This document shows positions 6,707 through 17,220 of a DNA stretch of 64,000 bases, piece after piece (the stretch's first letter is position 1; every line of letters begins with the position of its first letter). A program made the translations under genes and the position numbers. The DNA is taken from positions 372,001 to 436,000 of the forward strand of contig JAGIAT010000004.1 in assembly GCA_017744715.1 (NCBI GenBank), written 5' to 3'. This DNA comes from Niabella sp. (GTDB lineage: Bacteria > Bacteroidota > Bacteroidia > Chitinophagales > Chitinophagaceae). The notes under the pieces are model-generated. The model did not search any database. It saw only the letters and a program-made list of their open reading frames with translations, and was not told the DNA's origin.

Positions 6707-9649
6707 CTAAATGCCTTTGTCACGAATATTCGTGACAGGAATTTCCACGCTGATTTTAGTTCCTTTTTTGGAAAAACTGGCGATCTGAAAAACGCCGCCC
6801 AGCTCTTCCGTCCGCTTTTTCATATTCCGCAGCCCGTTTCCGGTTAATTTGGTATCCTCCTGGAAACCTACCCCGTTGTCTACCACTTCAATCCGGAGCC
6901 TGTCATTTTTGGCATAAACACGGATTGACACGAGGGTTGCCTTACTGTATTTCACAATATTATTGACCGCTTCCTTTATGATAAGCACAACGTTTTTCCG
7001 GGCCGTGATATGCTGTACGATATCATTGATTGCGGGGGCAATATGAATCTGATAGTTGATCTCCCGGCTTCCCAACACTTCGCTTACGAAGTTTTTGATA
7101 CGGCTGTCTATGGTAAGCATATTCTGCTTATCGGTGCGCATACTCCAGATAATATCCCCGATATCCTCCAGGATCTTGGAGGAATTTACAGAAATCTGCT
7201 CCAGCAGGTACTTTGTTTTTGACACATCCCGCTCCACCATATTAACGGCTACGTCGCTGTATACCTTCAGGCTGCTCAATGTTGAGCCAATGTCATCGTG
7301 CAGGTCTTCTGTAATCCGGTTGCGCTCCATATCGAGCCGTTTTTTTTGCGCATATTTTCTTTTTTGCCTCAATGTTTTTAACCGGTTTACGCCCAGGAAA
7401 ATGATACCGGTTACCAGGGAGGCCATTATTACGATGAACCAGGCACTCCGGTAAAAAGGCACCCGGATATTGAAATATAGGGTCAGCACATGCTGACTTA
7501 TCAGCCCGTTGATGTTTACAGCCCTTACCTTAAGTATATGGCGCCCCGGCTCCAGGCTCAGGTTCAGGGTATTGCCTACAATTTCCGGCATCGTTGAATC
7601 CTGGTTGAGCGAATACACAAAATGATCAAAATATCCTGAAAGGTTTACGCCCGAAAACGTAAGTGTGATGGTACGGTCATTACTGGGCAAATCATAAGAT
7701 GCGGAAACCGGCAGTTGTTTTTGATTAACCCTGATATCCGTAAGGTATGTTTTGATATCGAACCGGGGGATGCTGATATTTGCCGGAAAGATAGCGATGC
7801 CGCCTTCTGCTGCCAGGTAAACGGAATCATTCCGGTAGGCAACATCCGTAATCACATTATTGGAAACGCCCTCTTCATGATTCAGGTTGGTAATGGTATA
7901 ACTGAAGCGCCCCTGATCGATGCTATAATTGATATACGCCGCCCCACGCCGGGTGGTACCCCATAACAACCCGGGTTTATCGGTGCTTTGAAGCTTTACC
8001 ACCGAAAAATTCATGAACCGCGGATCGGATACGTGATACACAATCTGCGTATCCCTGATAACAAAGAGACCACTATTTATGGTTGCTGCCCATATCAAAC
8101 CATCCGAGGTGGCCACTGTAGACAATACCCGGGAGCCCTTCAGCGGTGTATTGCTACCGATCTCCGATAATGTACCTAAGGTATAATGATACCTGTAGAG
8201 CCCTTGCATGGTTCCCAGATAAATGTATTTACCCTGCGGGGCCATGTTTGAAACCCGCACCAACGGGACATTCAATCGCGTGGCACGTTCCGTTATTGTA
8301 TTGATCTTATATAATCCACCTTTAGGATCTACACCGGAAACAATAATTATGCTGTCGTTGTAAACGGTTCCTTTTTTCAGCTGCCGGATCGTTTCAGATG
8401 TCTCCAGCCGCACGAGCCGGTTGTAATCAACAAAACAGCCCCATTCAGACAGTACAAAGGTTTTATTTTGGGATCTCAGGACCCCTACAATACGTGTAGT
8501 ATTGCCTTTTTCATTGATACTTCGGATACGTACCGGGCCATTCCGGGGCTTTTCAATAACTTCTCCATAATTGTTTCCACCGTATACGGTTCCATCTTTG
8601 TCTACATAAACAGACCTGAAATTATTTCTTGTTGGCGGCGGCGGTAATGGCCGGAGGATATTCAGCGAGCTTTTTCTGAACAGCAGCAGGCCCTTATCCA
8701 TGGTTGCCACCCAGATATCTCCGTTCTTGTCTCTGAAAGATGAATTGGCAAAGAAGTTGCCCGAGATTTTAAACTTCAGCGAATCCGTCAGGTAATCAAA
8801 CACGTAAATGGCGCCTTTGGCAGTAGATACATTGATCTCATTGCCATTTTCCCGGATCATCAGCGGATTTTCATCAATCTCTTTTTCTACCACCCGGAGC
8901 GGGTTGCCATGACTTGATTTCTGTATAATATAGATCTTTTCAACGCCCCGTAACACATACAACTTGCTTTTCAGCAGGGTATTGATTTCATAAAACCGCA
9001 TCTTGTCTTTCTTTTCAAACAAGTTTACGCTATCCAGACTGCCCTGACTTTTCAGGTATGCGTAATACTGAGGCCCTTTTTTGCTAAGCCCCGCATACAT
9101 CCAGTTCGGTTTGCCATCCTGAAAAAAACGGTAGGCCGTCCGGCCATCGGATGGTTGCAGTTTTTTATTTTTAAAGACCAGCTCACCCCCTGTATTAAAA
9201 AACACAACACCGCCTTCTTCCAGGCGCCTGCTCCAAAGTACCAGTCTTACAAAATCCTTGCGGACATTTATATTTTTCAGCGGGTCAACAAAACGGTCAG
9301 CGGCCTCATCATAATAACAGGGGCCCTGTTTAAACGTATTGATCCAGATGGTTCCATCCTTTTCCTTAAGCACTTCCAGCACATCCATATCCGGCACGCC
9401 TTCCGGCATGGCATACCGCTTGAAATACTTACCATCAAAACGGCAGACCCCATTGTCTGTAGCTACCCACAAAAAACCCCGATCGTCCTCGGCACAGGAA
9501 TAAACCAAATTGCTCGCCAGTCCTTCATTGATGGTAAATGCTTTTGCCATTCTCAGGTTTTGAGAAACAGCAGTTGTTGCAAGCAGGCAAATCATTAATA
9601 AAAAAGAGCACCCTCCAACATAACGGTTATAATTTTTCGCTATCCTCAT
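6707..9649 (-). CDS. Two-component sensor kinase with periplasmic beta-propeller, Y_Y_Y and HisKA_3 domains
   Basis: A 980-residue sensor. A signal sequence (about 1-29) leads into a periplasmic beta-propeller made of repeated DDRGFLWVATDNGVCRFDG-like blades (to about residue 650), then a Y_Y_Y-type beta-sandwich (about 670-730) and one membrane helix (736-757). A HisKA_3 dimerisation domain with His784 (EDLHDDIGSTLSSLK) and a HATPase domain (DNGVGF, GNGLRNMKKR) follow. Unlike the hybrid HTCS sensors of many polysaccharide loci, it has no receiver or AraC domain and instead signals to the NarL regulator downstream. Propeller sensors of this type usually recognise glycan fragments or other periplasmic ligands; the ligand here is unknown. 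Confidence 0.93.
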   Translation of the reverse strand: MRIAKNYNRYVGGCSFLLMICLLATTAVSQNLRMAKAFTINEGLASNLVYSCAEDDRGFLWVATDNGVCRFDGKYFKRYAMPEGVPDMDVLEVLKEKDGTIWINTFKQGPCYYDEAADRFVDPLKNINVRKDFVRLVLWSRRLEEGGVVFFNTGGELVFKNKKLQPSDGRTAYRFFQDGKPNWMYAGLSKKGPQYYAYLKSQGSLDSVNLFEKKDKMRFYEINTLLKSKLYVLRGVEKIYIIQKSSHGNPLRVVEKEIDENPLMIRENGNEINVSTAKGAIYVFDYLTDSLKFKISGNFFANSSFRDKNGDIWVATMDKGLLLFRKSSLNILRPLPPPPTRNNFRSVYVDKDGTVYGGNNYGEVIEKPRNGPVRIRSINEKGNTTRIVGVLRSQNKTFVLSEWGCFVDYNRLVRLETSETIRQLKKGTVYNDSIIIVSGVDPKGGLYKINTITERATRLNVPLVRVSNMAPQGKYIYLGTMQGLYRYHYTLGTLSEIGSNTPLKGSRVLSTVATSDGLIWAATINSGLFVIRDTQIVYHVSDPRFMNFSVVKLQSTDKPGLLWGTTRRGAAYINYSIDQGRFSYTITNLNHEEGVSNNVITDVAYRNDSVYLAAEGGIAIFPANISIPRFDIKTYLTDIRVNQKQLPVSASYDLPSNDRTITLTFSGVNLSGYFDHFVYSLNQDSTMPEIVGNTLNLSLEPGRHILKVRAVNINGLISQHVLTLYFNIRVPFYRSAWFIVIMASLVTGIIFLGVNRLKTLRQKRKYAQKKRLDMERNRITEDLHDDIGSTLSSLKVYSDVAVNMVERDVSKTKYLLEQISVNSSKILEDIGDIIWSMRTDKQNMLTIDSRIKNFVSEVLGSREINYQIHIAPAINDIVQHITARKNVVLIIKEAVNNIVKYSKATLVSIRVYAKNDRLRIEVVDNGVGFQEDTKLTGNGLRNMKKRTEELGGVFQIASFSKKGTKISVEIPVTNIRDKGI

Positions 9650-9688
9650 AGCGGACTTCCGGATTTATTTTGAATCTGCATGACTAAA

Positions 9689-9696
9689 CAAAAATA
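9689..9696 (-). promoter_or_regulatory. -7 promoter box for the sensor kinase operon
   Basis: TATTTTTG on the minus strand, 39 bases before the ATG at 9649. A TTG that could act as the -33 element lies 16 bases further upstream. Confidence 0.5.
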
Positions 9697-9844
9697 TACA
9701 TTTTTAATACATCAATCTGCCGGCAGAAGCTTCCGATTCATGAATGCCGGACCACCGCGAACCGGTATGCACAGACAATACCACACCCTGGCAAATTAAA
9801 AGTAATAGGCCATTGCAGGACTTCTTTACCGGGTGGCATATGCA

Positions 9845-9877
9845 TAAAAAAAGGATGCTCCTTACGGTAACATCCTT
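9845..9877 (-). terminator. Rho-independent terminator after nrdJ
   Basis: On the minus strand AGGATG pairs with CATCCT and is followed directly by a run of seven T residues, about 20 bases after the nrdJ stop. Confidence 0.8.
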
Positions 9878-9897
9878 TATCTATTGATTACTGGTTC

Positions 9898-12800
9898 CTA
9901 GCTGCATCCAAGGCTATTGCCACAATTCAGGCATTTATAACAGGTTCCGCTTCGAATGGTAATATGCCCGCACACATTACAGGCGGGGGCATCTCCCTGC
10001 ATATTTTTTGCCGCTGCATTTACCGCATCGAGCCCGGCTTCATATTTAAAACTGACCGTACCTGTTGCCGGCTGGGAGGCCGTTTTACCAACCACCCGTA
10101 CTTCACTTAGCTCCGGTTTCCGGTCTCCGATGGTGGGCGTTTCCGGTTCCCAGTCATCGTCTGCACCCGGCTTATTCGTTCCGTCCAGAACATGTACCAG
10201 GTCCGCCCGTCCAAGATATTCATAGGCCAGTGCCCGGAACATGAAATCAATGATGGACGTGGTGGATTTTATGTTGGGGTGTTGTACCATTCCGGCCGGC
10301 TCAAACCGGGTGAATACAAATTTTTCTACAAATTCTTCCAGGGGTACGCCGTATTGCAGCCCTATAGAAACCGCAATAGCAAAACAGTTGAGCATACTGC
10401 GCATGGTAGCGCCTTCTTTTGCCATATCAATAAAGATCTCGCCCAGGGTACCGTCTCCATATTCCCCGGTACGCAAAAACAGGGTTTGCCCGTTGATCTT
10501 TGCTTTTTGCGTAAACCCTCTTCGTTTTGCCGGGAGCGAGCGGCGTTCCACAATCATCGCCAACTGGCGTTTCAGCGAAGTGTCGGCGCTGTCCTGTACA
10601 CGGCGGTTCACTTCTTCCAGCAATTCATCAATGGTCAATTTACCCAGGTCGATGATGGATGCTTCCTCCTGTGTTTCACCGGCAGGTTCTTTTTCTTCTT
10701 CTGTTTTTGATTGGGTATCTGCCTTATTGCTTAGCGGCTGGCTCAGTTTAGAGCCATCCCGATACAGGGCGCAGGCTTTTAAACCCAGTTCCCAGCTCAG
10801 CTTGTAGGCATCTTCAATTTCCGCAACGGCCGCTTCATTCGGCAGGTTAATGGTTTTGCTGATGGCACCGCTCAGGAAGGGTTGTGCCGCGGCCATCATG
10901 CGTATATGTCCGTGTGCATGAATGTAACGCTGGCCGGTAGGACCGCATTTATTGGCGCAATCAAAAATGGGTAAATGAGCGTCCTGTAAATGTGGCGCCC
11001 CTTCCACCGTCATGGTACCACATACATAAATATTGGCGGCCTCTATTTCCTTTTCCGTAAAGCCTAATGCTTCCAGCATGTTCCAGCCGAAATCGTTATA
11101 CTCCTCCGGTTTAAAGCCCAGGCGCTGCAAACAGGCTTCCCCGAGCGTAAATATGTTAAATGCAAACCGGATCTCAAAGGCCGTAACCATTGCGGCGTTG
11201 AGCTGCTGTATTTCCGCGGCGGTGAATCCTTTTGCCGCAAGCGTTTCATTGTTAATATAGGGTGCTCCTTTTAAGGTGGCATGGCCTTTTGCGTAATCTA
11301 CGATTTCCTGTATCTCCGTTTCTGTATATTTCAATGTGCGCAAGGCCTGGGGCACACTTTGGTTAATGATCTTAAAATAACCGCCACCACTAAGCTTTTT
11401 AAACTTAACCAGTGCAAAATCCGGTTCCACGCCCGTGGTATCGCAATCCATTACCAGCCCGATAGTGCCGGTGGGGGCAATGACCGTTGTTTGCGCATTG
11501 CGATAACCATGCTGCTCTCCCAGCTGCACGGCCTTGTCCCAGGCCCTGGTAGCTGCTTTTAAGAGATATTCCGGACAATGGGCGGCACGGATTCCCTGGG
11601 GTTTGATCTGCAATCCTTCATAGGCGTCTTCGGCATCATAAGCGGCCGCACGATGATTCCGCATCACCCTCAGCATATGCGCTTTATTCTCGGCATACCG
11701 GGGAAATGCACCCAGGTTACCCGCCATTTCTGCGGACGTGGAATAAGCCACACCTGTCATAATCGCCGTAATGGCACCTGCTATTCCACGGGCAGCGTCG
11801 CTGTCATAAGGAATGCCACTTACCATCAGCATCGATCCGATATTGGCGTAGCCCAGTCCCAATGTACGGTAATCATAACTCAGCTGTGCTACTTCTTTTG
11901 AAGGAAATTGTGCCATCAGCACCGATATTTCCAGCACTACTGTCCACAAGCGGCAGGTATATTCAAATCCCGACACATCAAACAGGTTTTGCTGCTCGTT
12001 GAAAAATTTACGCAGGTTTACGCTGGCCAGGTTACAGGCCGTATTGTCGAGAAACATGTATTCACTGCAGGGATTGCTGGCGCGGATGGGGCCGCCTTCG
12101 GGGCAGGTATGCCATTCGTTAATGGTGGTATCATATTGTGTTCCGGGATCCGCACAACGCCAGGCCGCATAATTGATCTGGTCCCAGAGGTCCTTTGCCT
12201 TCACCGTGCGCATGGTTTTGCCCGTGCTTCTGGCCTTTAATTCCCAATCACCATCCGCAGCCAGCGCCTTAAAAAATGCATTCGGGATCCGCACGGAGTT
12301 ATTGCTGTTTTGTCCGCTTACGGTTCTGTACGCTTCTCCTTCATAATCGCTGGAATAGCCGGCGGCGATCAACGCTGCTACCTTCTTTTCTTCTTCTACT
12401 TTCCAGTTTACAAATTCTACGATCTCGGGATGATCCAGGTCCAGGCAAACCATTTTTGCAGCCCGCCTGGTTGTTCCGCCGCTTTTAATGGCACCTGCGG
12501 CACGGTCGCCGATCTTTAAAAAACTCATCAGCCCGCTGGAAGTACCACCCCCGCTTAATTTTTCGCCCTCCCCACGGATGCTGCTGAAATTGGTGCCCAC
12601 GCCGCTGCCATATTTAAAGATACGGGCCTCGCGTACCCAAAGATCCATCAAGCCACCATCATTCACCAGGTCATCCTCCACACTTAATATAAAGCAGGCG
12701 TGCGGCTGGGGCCGCTCATAAGCGGATGTAGATTTTTTTAATTGCCCGTCCTTCTGGTCTACATAGTAATGCCCCTGGGGTTTACCCGTAATTCCATATA

Positions 12801-13239
12801 CTTCATGCAACCCGGTATTGAACCATTGGGGGCTATTGGGTGCGCAGGACTGGTTCAGGATGGAATATACCAATTCATCATAAAAGACCTGGGCATCTTT
12901 TGTTGAAGCAAAATAGTTATACCGCTCGCCCCACATGCGCCAGCAATGTGCCAAACGGTGTGCCACCTGTTTTACACTGGTTTCACGCCCCAGGCTGCCA
13001 TCCGGTTGCGGAACACCTGCCTTTCGAAAATATTTCTGCGCCAGTATATCCGTTGCAATCTGACTCCATTGCCGGGGAACTTCAACATCATCCAGCTGAA
13101 AGACCACTTCCCCCGTAGGGTTTTTAATTACTGAGCTCCGATAATCATACTGGAACATGTCGAAAGGGCTAATTCCATCCTGAGTAAATTTCCGGGTAAA
13201 ACTCAGGCCATTCCGGTTTTGCTTTTTCGTTGGCGCCAT
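9898..13239 (-). CDS. nrdJ: Adenosylcobalamin-dependent ribonucleoside-diphosphate reductase (class II)
   Basis: A 1113-residue class II ribonucleotide reductase that makes deoxyribonucleotides using an AdoCbl-generated thiyl radical, so it needs neither oxygen nor a small subunit. Visible motifs are the N-terminal substrate-region Cys in NQSCAPNSPQWFNTG, the glycine-rich loop KLSGGGTSSG, the active-site NPCSEY (radical Cys391 and Glu393), and TGTIGLVMDCDTTG. The C-terminus ends in a zinc-ribbon-like CNVCGHI...CYKCLNCGNSLGCS, expected to re-reduce the active site. The start at 13239 (MAPTKKQNRNG) fits family proteins. It is monocistronic, closed by a terminator at 9845-9877. The cobalamin adenosyltransferase at 63158-63718 could supply its cofactor. 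Confidence 0.97.
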   Translation of the reverse strand: MAPTKKQNRNGLSFTRKFTQDGISPFDMFQYDYRSSVIKNPTGEVVFQLDDVEVPRQWSQIATDILAQKYFRKAGVPQPDGSLGRETSVKQVAHRLAHCWRMWGERYNYFASTKDAQVFYDELVYSILNQSCAPNSPQWFNTGLHEVYGITGKPQGHYYVDQKDGQLKKSTSAYERPQPHACFILSVEDDLVNDGGLMDLWVREARIFKYGSGVGTNFSSIRGEGEKLSGGGTSSGLMSFLKIGDRAAGAIKSGGTTRRAAKMVCLDLDHPEIVEFVNWKVEEEKKVAALIAAGYSSDYEGEAYRTVSGQNSNNSVRIPNAFFKALAADGDWELKARSTGKTMRTVKAKDLWDQINYAAWRCADPGTQYDTTINEWHTCPEGGPIRASNPCSEYMFLDNTACNLASVNLRKFFNEQQNLFDVSGFEYTCRLWTVVLEISVLMAQFPSKEVAQLSYDYRTLGLGYANIGSMLMVSGIPYDSDAARGIAGAITAIMTGVAYSTSAEMAGNLGAFPRYAENKAHMLRVMRNHRAAAYDAEDAYEGLQIKPQGIRAAHCPEYLLKAATRAWDKAVQLGEQHGYRNAQTTVIAPTGTIGLVMDCDTTGVEPDFALVKFKKLSGGGYFKIINQSVPQALRTLKYTETEIQEIVDYAKGHATLKGAPYINNETLAAKGFTAAEIQQLNAAMVTAFEIRFAFNIFTLGEACLQRLGFKPEEYNDFGWNMLEALGFTEKEIEAANIYVCGTMTVEGAPHLQDAHLPIFDCANKCGPTGQRYIHAHGHIRMMAAAQPFLSGAISKTINLPNEAAVAEIEDAYKLSWELGLKACALYRDGSKLSQPLSNKADTQSKTEEEKEPAGETQEEASIIDLGKLTIDELLEEVNRRVQDSADTSLKRQLAMIVERRSLPAKRRGFTQKAKINGQTLFLRTGEYGDGTLGEIFIDMAKEGATMRSMLNCFAIAVSIGLQYGVPLEEFVEKFVFTRFEPAGMVQHPNIKSTTSIIDFMFRALAYEYLGRADLVHVLDGTNKPGADDDWEPETPTIGDRKPELSEVRVVGKTASQPATGTVSFKYEAGLDAVNAAAKNMQGDAPACNVCGHITIRSGTCYKCLNCGNSLGCS

Positions 13240-13496
13240 TTTATAAAAGTTTGGTTAAGGTTAAAAACATTGAAGCGTGAATAACGAATTTACTTTTACA
13301 AAACGGGCTTTCCCAGTGCTAAATATGCACAGTTGTGGATAAAAATGATTGGAAAGGCGCAATGTGCGTGGCAGCGGCCATTTGCGCCCTGAACACAGAC
13401 CGGAGCCGGGAACCAATCCTCCTGTTTTTCGGGCAGCTAAAGTACCCCAGTCGATGGAGGGCATTGATCCGCAGTTCATCAATGCGCCAATCCGTT

Positions 13497-14078
13497 TTAA
13501 ATCAACCCTTCACGCAGTTGATCCAACTTCAGGTAGCCAATGCCCGCCGGGTCTTCGCCCAATCCTTCTTCTTTTGCAATCGTAAGCATAAACCGCTTTT
13601 TCTGATGAGGGGGCAGGATGTCTTCCACATTGAATACATCATCAACATCAACGCCGTACTTGTTGTCTATATGGCTAACCGCCTTTGCTGCAGCATTGTA
13701 CTCTTTATAAAAAGCCGTTTGCTTTGCCCGCTGAACAGCAGTGCCCATACTACCGGCTACCGTTATCAGCTTATGGTGATATTCCTCAAAGCTTCCCGGC
13801 AGGTACCCCCCGAGATTAATAAAAAATAGTTGTTCGGGCTGTACGCTTCTTTGCGCCCGCTCCTCCACGCGGATCCGGTAACCATCAACAGCGGTTACTT
13901 CACGCCAGGCGTCGATATGAATTTTGCCGTTGGCTTCCGGCCAAAAATCCTGTATGTCCGGGATGATAGCGTCCAGTGTTTTTCCGATACAGAAAAAAAC
14001 ATCATGTTGTTCCGTATGTCTGCCCGGAGGTGTACACCCCAGCAAAAGATAAAACAGTTTATATAGGTCCATGGTCAT
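13497..14078 (-). CDS. DUF1543-domain protein
   Basis: A 193-residue cytoplasmic protein. The N-terminal half carries [18 protein letters not shown] and the [18 protein letters not shown] stretch typical of DUF1543. The second half repeats a similar fold with [18 protein letters not shown], so it has the usual two tandem copies. No biochemical role is known for the family. The start at 14078 (MTMDLYKL) overlaps the end of the upstream thioredoxin/DUF255 gene by 20 bp; the ATG at 14072 (MDLYKL) is an alternative. The overlap means the two genes are probably co-translated. Confidence 0.8.
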   Translation of the reverse strand: MTMDLYKLFYLLLGCTPPGRHTEQHDVFFCIGKTLDAIIPDIQDFWPEANGKIHIDAWREVTAVDGYRIRVEERAQRSVQPEQLFFINLGGYLPGSFEEYHHKLITVAGSMGTAVQRAKQTAFYKEYNAAAKAVSHIDNKYGVDVDDVFNVEDILPPHQKKRFMLTIAKEEGLGEDPAGIGYLKLDQLREGLI

Positions 14079-16122
14079 TTACATTGATCAGAGGTAACAA
14101 TTCGTCTAAGGTCTGAACCGGTCTTTGGCAGGCATAGTTTTCGCAAAGATAGATCAGCAGCGGGTTGCCGGCCTCTTTACCGGTCAGCATCGGGAAACGG
14201 TCATCCGCTTCCGTTGCTGCCATAATGATGCTGTTCGGCAGCAACCGGCTCAACAGCTTCCGATGGGCTTCTTTATGCTTGCCCAGCAACACGATTTCTT
14301 TAAAGCCTTTTTGTACCAGGTAAAAGTCAAGCATCCAGGCACCAAAGGATGTGGGATACTTAAGTATGGCATTGCTCAACTGCGCTATCATCCGTTCTCC
14401 CTGCAGCCGCCACGCCGGCTTATTAAATAAAATAGCCAATGTCAACAGGTTCCTGGCCATTACGGCGTTGCCCGAAGGCGTTGCGCCGTCATATACCTCC
14501 CGCTTGCGAAGGATCACATCTTCCTGGTTGCGGGGCGTATAATAAAAATAGCCGGTGTCTGCTTCTGCAAAATCAACCTGAACATTTTCACAGAGTGCAT
14601 TTGCTTTTAACAGCCACTTTAGATCTGTTGTAATGCGATACAGTTGCAGCAAGGCTTCTATTAAAAAAGCATAATCATCCAGGAATGCCGGGTATTTGGC
14701 AACGCCCTCTTTCCATACATGCAAAAAGCGCCCGTCCTCCGCTTCAAAAGCATCGAGGAGAAATTGCATACCGGTAACGGCTTTTGTTTTGTACGCTTCA
14801 TTGCCGGTTACCTCAAAGGCCTTGCTATACGCGGTATTCATCAATGCATTCCAGCCAAGGATCACTTTATCATCCAGCCCCGGCCGCACTCTTTTAGATC
14901 GCTCCTGTAAAAGCCGGGAACGGCCGTTTTCCAGCAAGGTATCCAGTTCCGGCACTGTTATTCCCAACTCCGCAGCCACCGTTTCCTTCGGTTGCCATAC
15001 CCGGGGAATGTTTTTGCCTTCCCAATTCCCTTCTTCCGTGATATCATAATAGGCCATAAACGGCCCCGCCTCATCTCCAAGCACTTCCTCAACTTCGCTT
15101 TTAGTCCATACATAAAATTTTCCTTCAATCCCTTCGCTGTCAGCGTCCAGGGCCGCATAAAAGCCACCCAGCGGGTGCTGAAGCTCCCGTTCTACAAATG
15201 CAAGCGTTTGTTTCACGCAGTTCTTATACCGTGCCGCACCGGTTACCTGGTAGGCTTCACAAAGCGTAGTTACCAGCAGCGCATTATCATAGAGCATTTT
15301 TTCAAAATGGGGTACCAGCCACTCGGTATCGGTTGCATACCGGGCAAAGCCGCCCCCTACCTGGTCGTAGATCCCTCCCTCCATCATTTTATCAAGGCTC
15401 AGCAATGCCTGCGCCTGCGCACGGGCAGCCAAACTTTCCGGGCGTGTAGCTTCCAGCGCTGCATAATACAGCAGGTAACGGATCGTTTGTGTTTGCGGAA
15501 ATTTTGGAGCTCTGCCAAATCCGCCCCAGGTGGTATCAGACTGCTTCAGGATATTGGCGCAGGCGGTGTCTGCATCATCGGTTGTAAACGCCATACTACC
15601 TGTTTCCTGGATGCCAAACGTATTGGCCTCCACCAAATGCCGGGTCAGATTTTCAGCCTGCTGTTCGATCTCCGGTCTTTTTTGCGCAAATGCATCTGCT
15701 ACGGCCGCCAGCACCTCTTTCCAGGACGGACGGTTTGCATAAGCCTGCGGTGGATAGTACGTACCGCCATAAAAGGGCTTTTTACCGGGCGTTAAAAACA
15801 CATTCAGTGGCCAGCCGCCACTACCGGTCATTGTTTGAACGGCATCCATATAAATATGATCAAGATCCGGACGTTCTTCCCGGTCAATTTTTATATTGAT
15901 AAAATGCGCATTCATCAGCTCGGCTGTTTCGGCATCTTCAAAGCTTTCCCGCTCCATTACATGACACCAATGGCAGGCGGCGTAACCAATGCTTACCAAT
16001 ATCGGTTTGTCTTCCGCCATTGCCTTTTGCAATGCCGCTTCTCCCCAGGGATACCAATTTACCGGGTTATGGGCATGTTGCAGCAAATAAGGGCTGGTTT
16101 CATTTATAAGATGATTGGACAT
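14059..16122 (-). CDS. Thioredoxin-fold DUF255 (YyaL/SSP411-type) protein
   Basis: A 687-residue protein of the DUF255 / SSP411 family. The N-terminal thioredoxin-like domain starts [21 protein letters not shown] and holds a CHWC pair (Cys50 and Cys53) in [16 protein letters not shown]. The rest is an alpha/alpha-toroid with similarity to N-acylglucosamine 2-epimerase-like barrels ([32 protein letters not shown]). Length and motif order agree with the family. The true substrate is not established, although redox and sugar-related roles have been proposed. The downstream DUF1543 gene overlaps it by 20 bp. Confidence 0.92.
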   Translation of the reverse strand: MSNHLINETSPYLLQHAHNPVNWYPWGEAALQKAMAEDKPILVSIGYAACHWCHVMERESFEDAETAELMNAHFINIKIDREERPDLDHIYMDAVQTMTGSGGWPLNVFLTPGKKPFYGGTYYPPQAYANRPSWKEVLAAVADAFAQKRPEIEQQAENLTRHLVEANTFGIQETGSMAFTTDDADTACANILKQSDTTWGGFGRAPKFPQTQTIRYLLYYAALEATRPESLAARAQAQALLSLDKMMEGGIYDQVGGGFARYATDTEWLVPHFEKMLYDNALLVTTLCEAYQVTGAARYKNCVKQTLAFVERELQHPLGGFYAALDADSEGIEGKFYVWTKSEVEEVLGDEAGPFMAYYDITEEGNWEGKNIPRVWQPKETVAAELGITVPELDTLLENGRSRLLQERSKRVRPGLDDKVILGWNALMNTAYSKAFEVTGNEAYKTKAVTGMQFLLDAFEAEDGRFLHVWKEGVAKYPAFLDDYAFLIEALLQLYRITTDLKWLLKANALCENVQVDFAEADTGYFYYTPRNQEDVILRKREVYDGATPSGNAVMARNLLTLAILFNKPAWRLQGERMIAQLSNAILKYPTSFGAWMLDFYLVQKGFKEIVLLGKHKEAHRKLLSRLLPNSIIMAATEADDRFPMLTGKEAGNPLLIYLCENYACQRPVQTLDELLPLINVNDHGPI

Positions 16123-16176
16123 GGGAACCGTTTAATGTTTGAAGTTTCAGGTTTAACGTTGGATTCGTTTTATACT

Positions 16177-16218
16177 CTATGATCTATGGACCATTGACTA
16201 TTGACCATTACCTATTAA
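16177..16218. repeat. Six degenerate 7-bp tandem units (CYATTGA-like)
   Basis: The non-coding gap between the DUF255 gene and the esterase contains six consecutive 7-base units: CTATGAT, CTATGGA, CCATTGA, CTATTGA, CCATTAC, CTATTAA. Similar 7-base arrays lie at 49031-49058 and 63725-63773, all outside genes. Confidence 0.6.
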
Positions 16219-16294
16219 CTTTTGGAAAGAGCCGGAAGTCGCAATGGGTGCTCCCCTTTTAAATTTTAAATTTAATATTCCTTATTTTACATTC

Positions 16295-17104
16295 TTACCT
16301 TCCCCAGCCCCATTTCAGAAATACCGGCATGGCCTTTCCCCAGGTGGCTACGTCATGTTTGCCGTCGTCCAGTTCCAGGTAAGACAGGTCTTCGGGGTGA
16401 TAGCCCTTTTTTATCAGTTCTTTTAAAATATCACGGGTATCATCCACCGCATCAATAACGCCATTGTTATTGCGGTCGTGCGCTTCGTCCATCAGCCCGC
16501 ATTGCAAAAAGAATTTCAGTCCCGGTTTATATATCCCATTCCGGATTTGCTGCTGCATGATGCGATCCTGGTCGTCATTATAGGTAATATCATCCTGGTC
16601 CTTGCTCCGCCACCAGAGCGATCCGGAAAACACACCGGTTTTTGAAAACACCTCCGGATGATTCCATACAATATCCAGCGCACTCAGTCCGCCCAGCGAA
16701 AAACCTGCAAAGGCGCTTTCTTTAAAACCCGGCACGTTGTACCGGTTCAAGGTAAACTGCATCAGCTCTTCAAGAATAAAACGGGTATACGTTGCTGCCT
16801 GGTCGCCCCGGCCGAGGTAATCCGCTGTTGCCGCCACCCCATATTCCCTTTTCCGCTCGGGCCCGGCAGTAATACCCACACAAAGCACAGGAGCAATGCG
16901 GCCACTGGCATATAAGCCGGTGAGCAATTGTTGCAGCCCCATTACGGGCAGGTCCTGGCCATCATTGATCAACAGCAGGCTGAGCCCAGACAGGTCATCC
17001 ACCCCGGTGGGCAGGTAAAAATCGACCGTTACCTCCCTTTTCAGAAATGCCGACAAAACGGTTGCCTGCTCCGTTACATAGTCCAGTTCCTTTACCATAT
17101 TCAT
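16295..17104 (-). CDS. Enterochelin esterase-like alpha/beta hydrolase
   Basis: A 269-residue cytoplasmic-looking protein of the esterase D / Fes-like family. The nucleophile elbow is GFSLGGL with Ser136; plausible triad partners are Asp206 (CGLMDEAHD) and His250 (LDDGKHDVATW). An oddity is the insertion at 210-221 (DRNNNGVIDAVD), which fits an EF-hand-type calcium loop (Asp1, Asn3, Asn5, Gly6, Ile8, Asp9, Asp12) just before the last helix. The gene diverges from an ATP-grasp ligase and a GCS2-type ligase, and esterases of this type are reported next to such amidoligases, so it may hydrolyse or transfer an ester in the same pathway. The start could be 17104 or 17098. Confidence 0.85.
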   Translation of the reverse strand: MNMVKELDYVTEQATVLSAFLKREVTVDFYLPTGVDDLSGLSLLLINDGQDLPVMGLQQLLTGLYASGRIAPVLCVGITAGPERKREYGVAATADYLGRGDQAATYTRFILEELMQFTLNRYNVPGFKESAFAGFSLGGLSALDIVWNHPEVFSKTGVFSGSLWWRSKDQDDITYNDDQDRIMQQQIRNGIYKPGLKFFLQCGLMDEAHDRNNNGVIDAVDDTRDILKELIKKGYHPEDLSYLELDDGKHDVATWGKAMPVFLKWGWGR

Positions 17105-17220
17105 TCGCTCAAAAGTAATGAAATACCCCGTTCCGGTACCGAAATATTAAGCCCTGTAATAATTTTTTGTGAGGAATTAGAGAATAACTTAAATTCAATC
17201 TTAAATTAAACAAAACAAAT
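17105..17220. other. Divergent intergenic region, esterase / ATP-grasp side
   Basis: AT-rich DNA upstream of the esterase. TACTTTTG on the minus strand at 17117-17110 matches the -7 consensus but sits only five bases before the esterase ATG. No other element is evident. Confidence 0.3.

Noticed and set aside
7010..9598. Plus-strand ORFs inside the propeller sensor kinase gene
   Set aside because: They are antisense frames of a clearly conserved 980-residue protein.
13261..13482. Minus-strand 73-residue ORF upstream of the NrdJ gene
   Set aside because: No signal or family resemblance and overlapping plus-strand frames are equally long; it is probably chance.
17110..17117. Esterase promoter TACTTTTG as a firm call
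   Set aside because: Only five bases separate it from the ATG at 17104; it could be chance, so it is mentioned only as a parallel to the other near-leaderless boxes.
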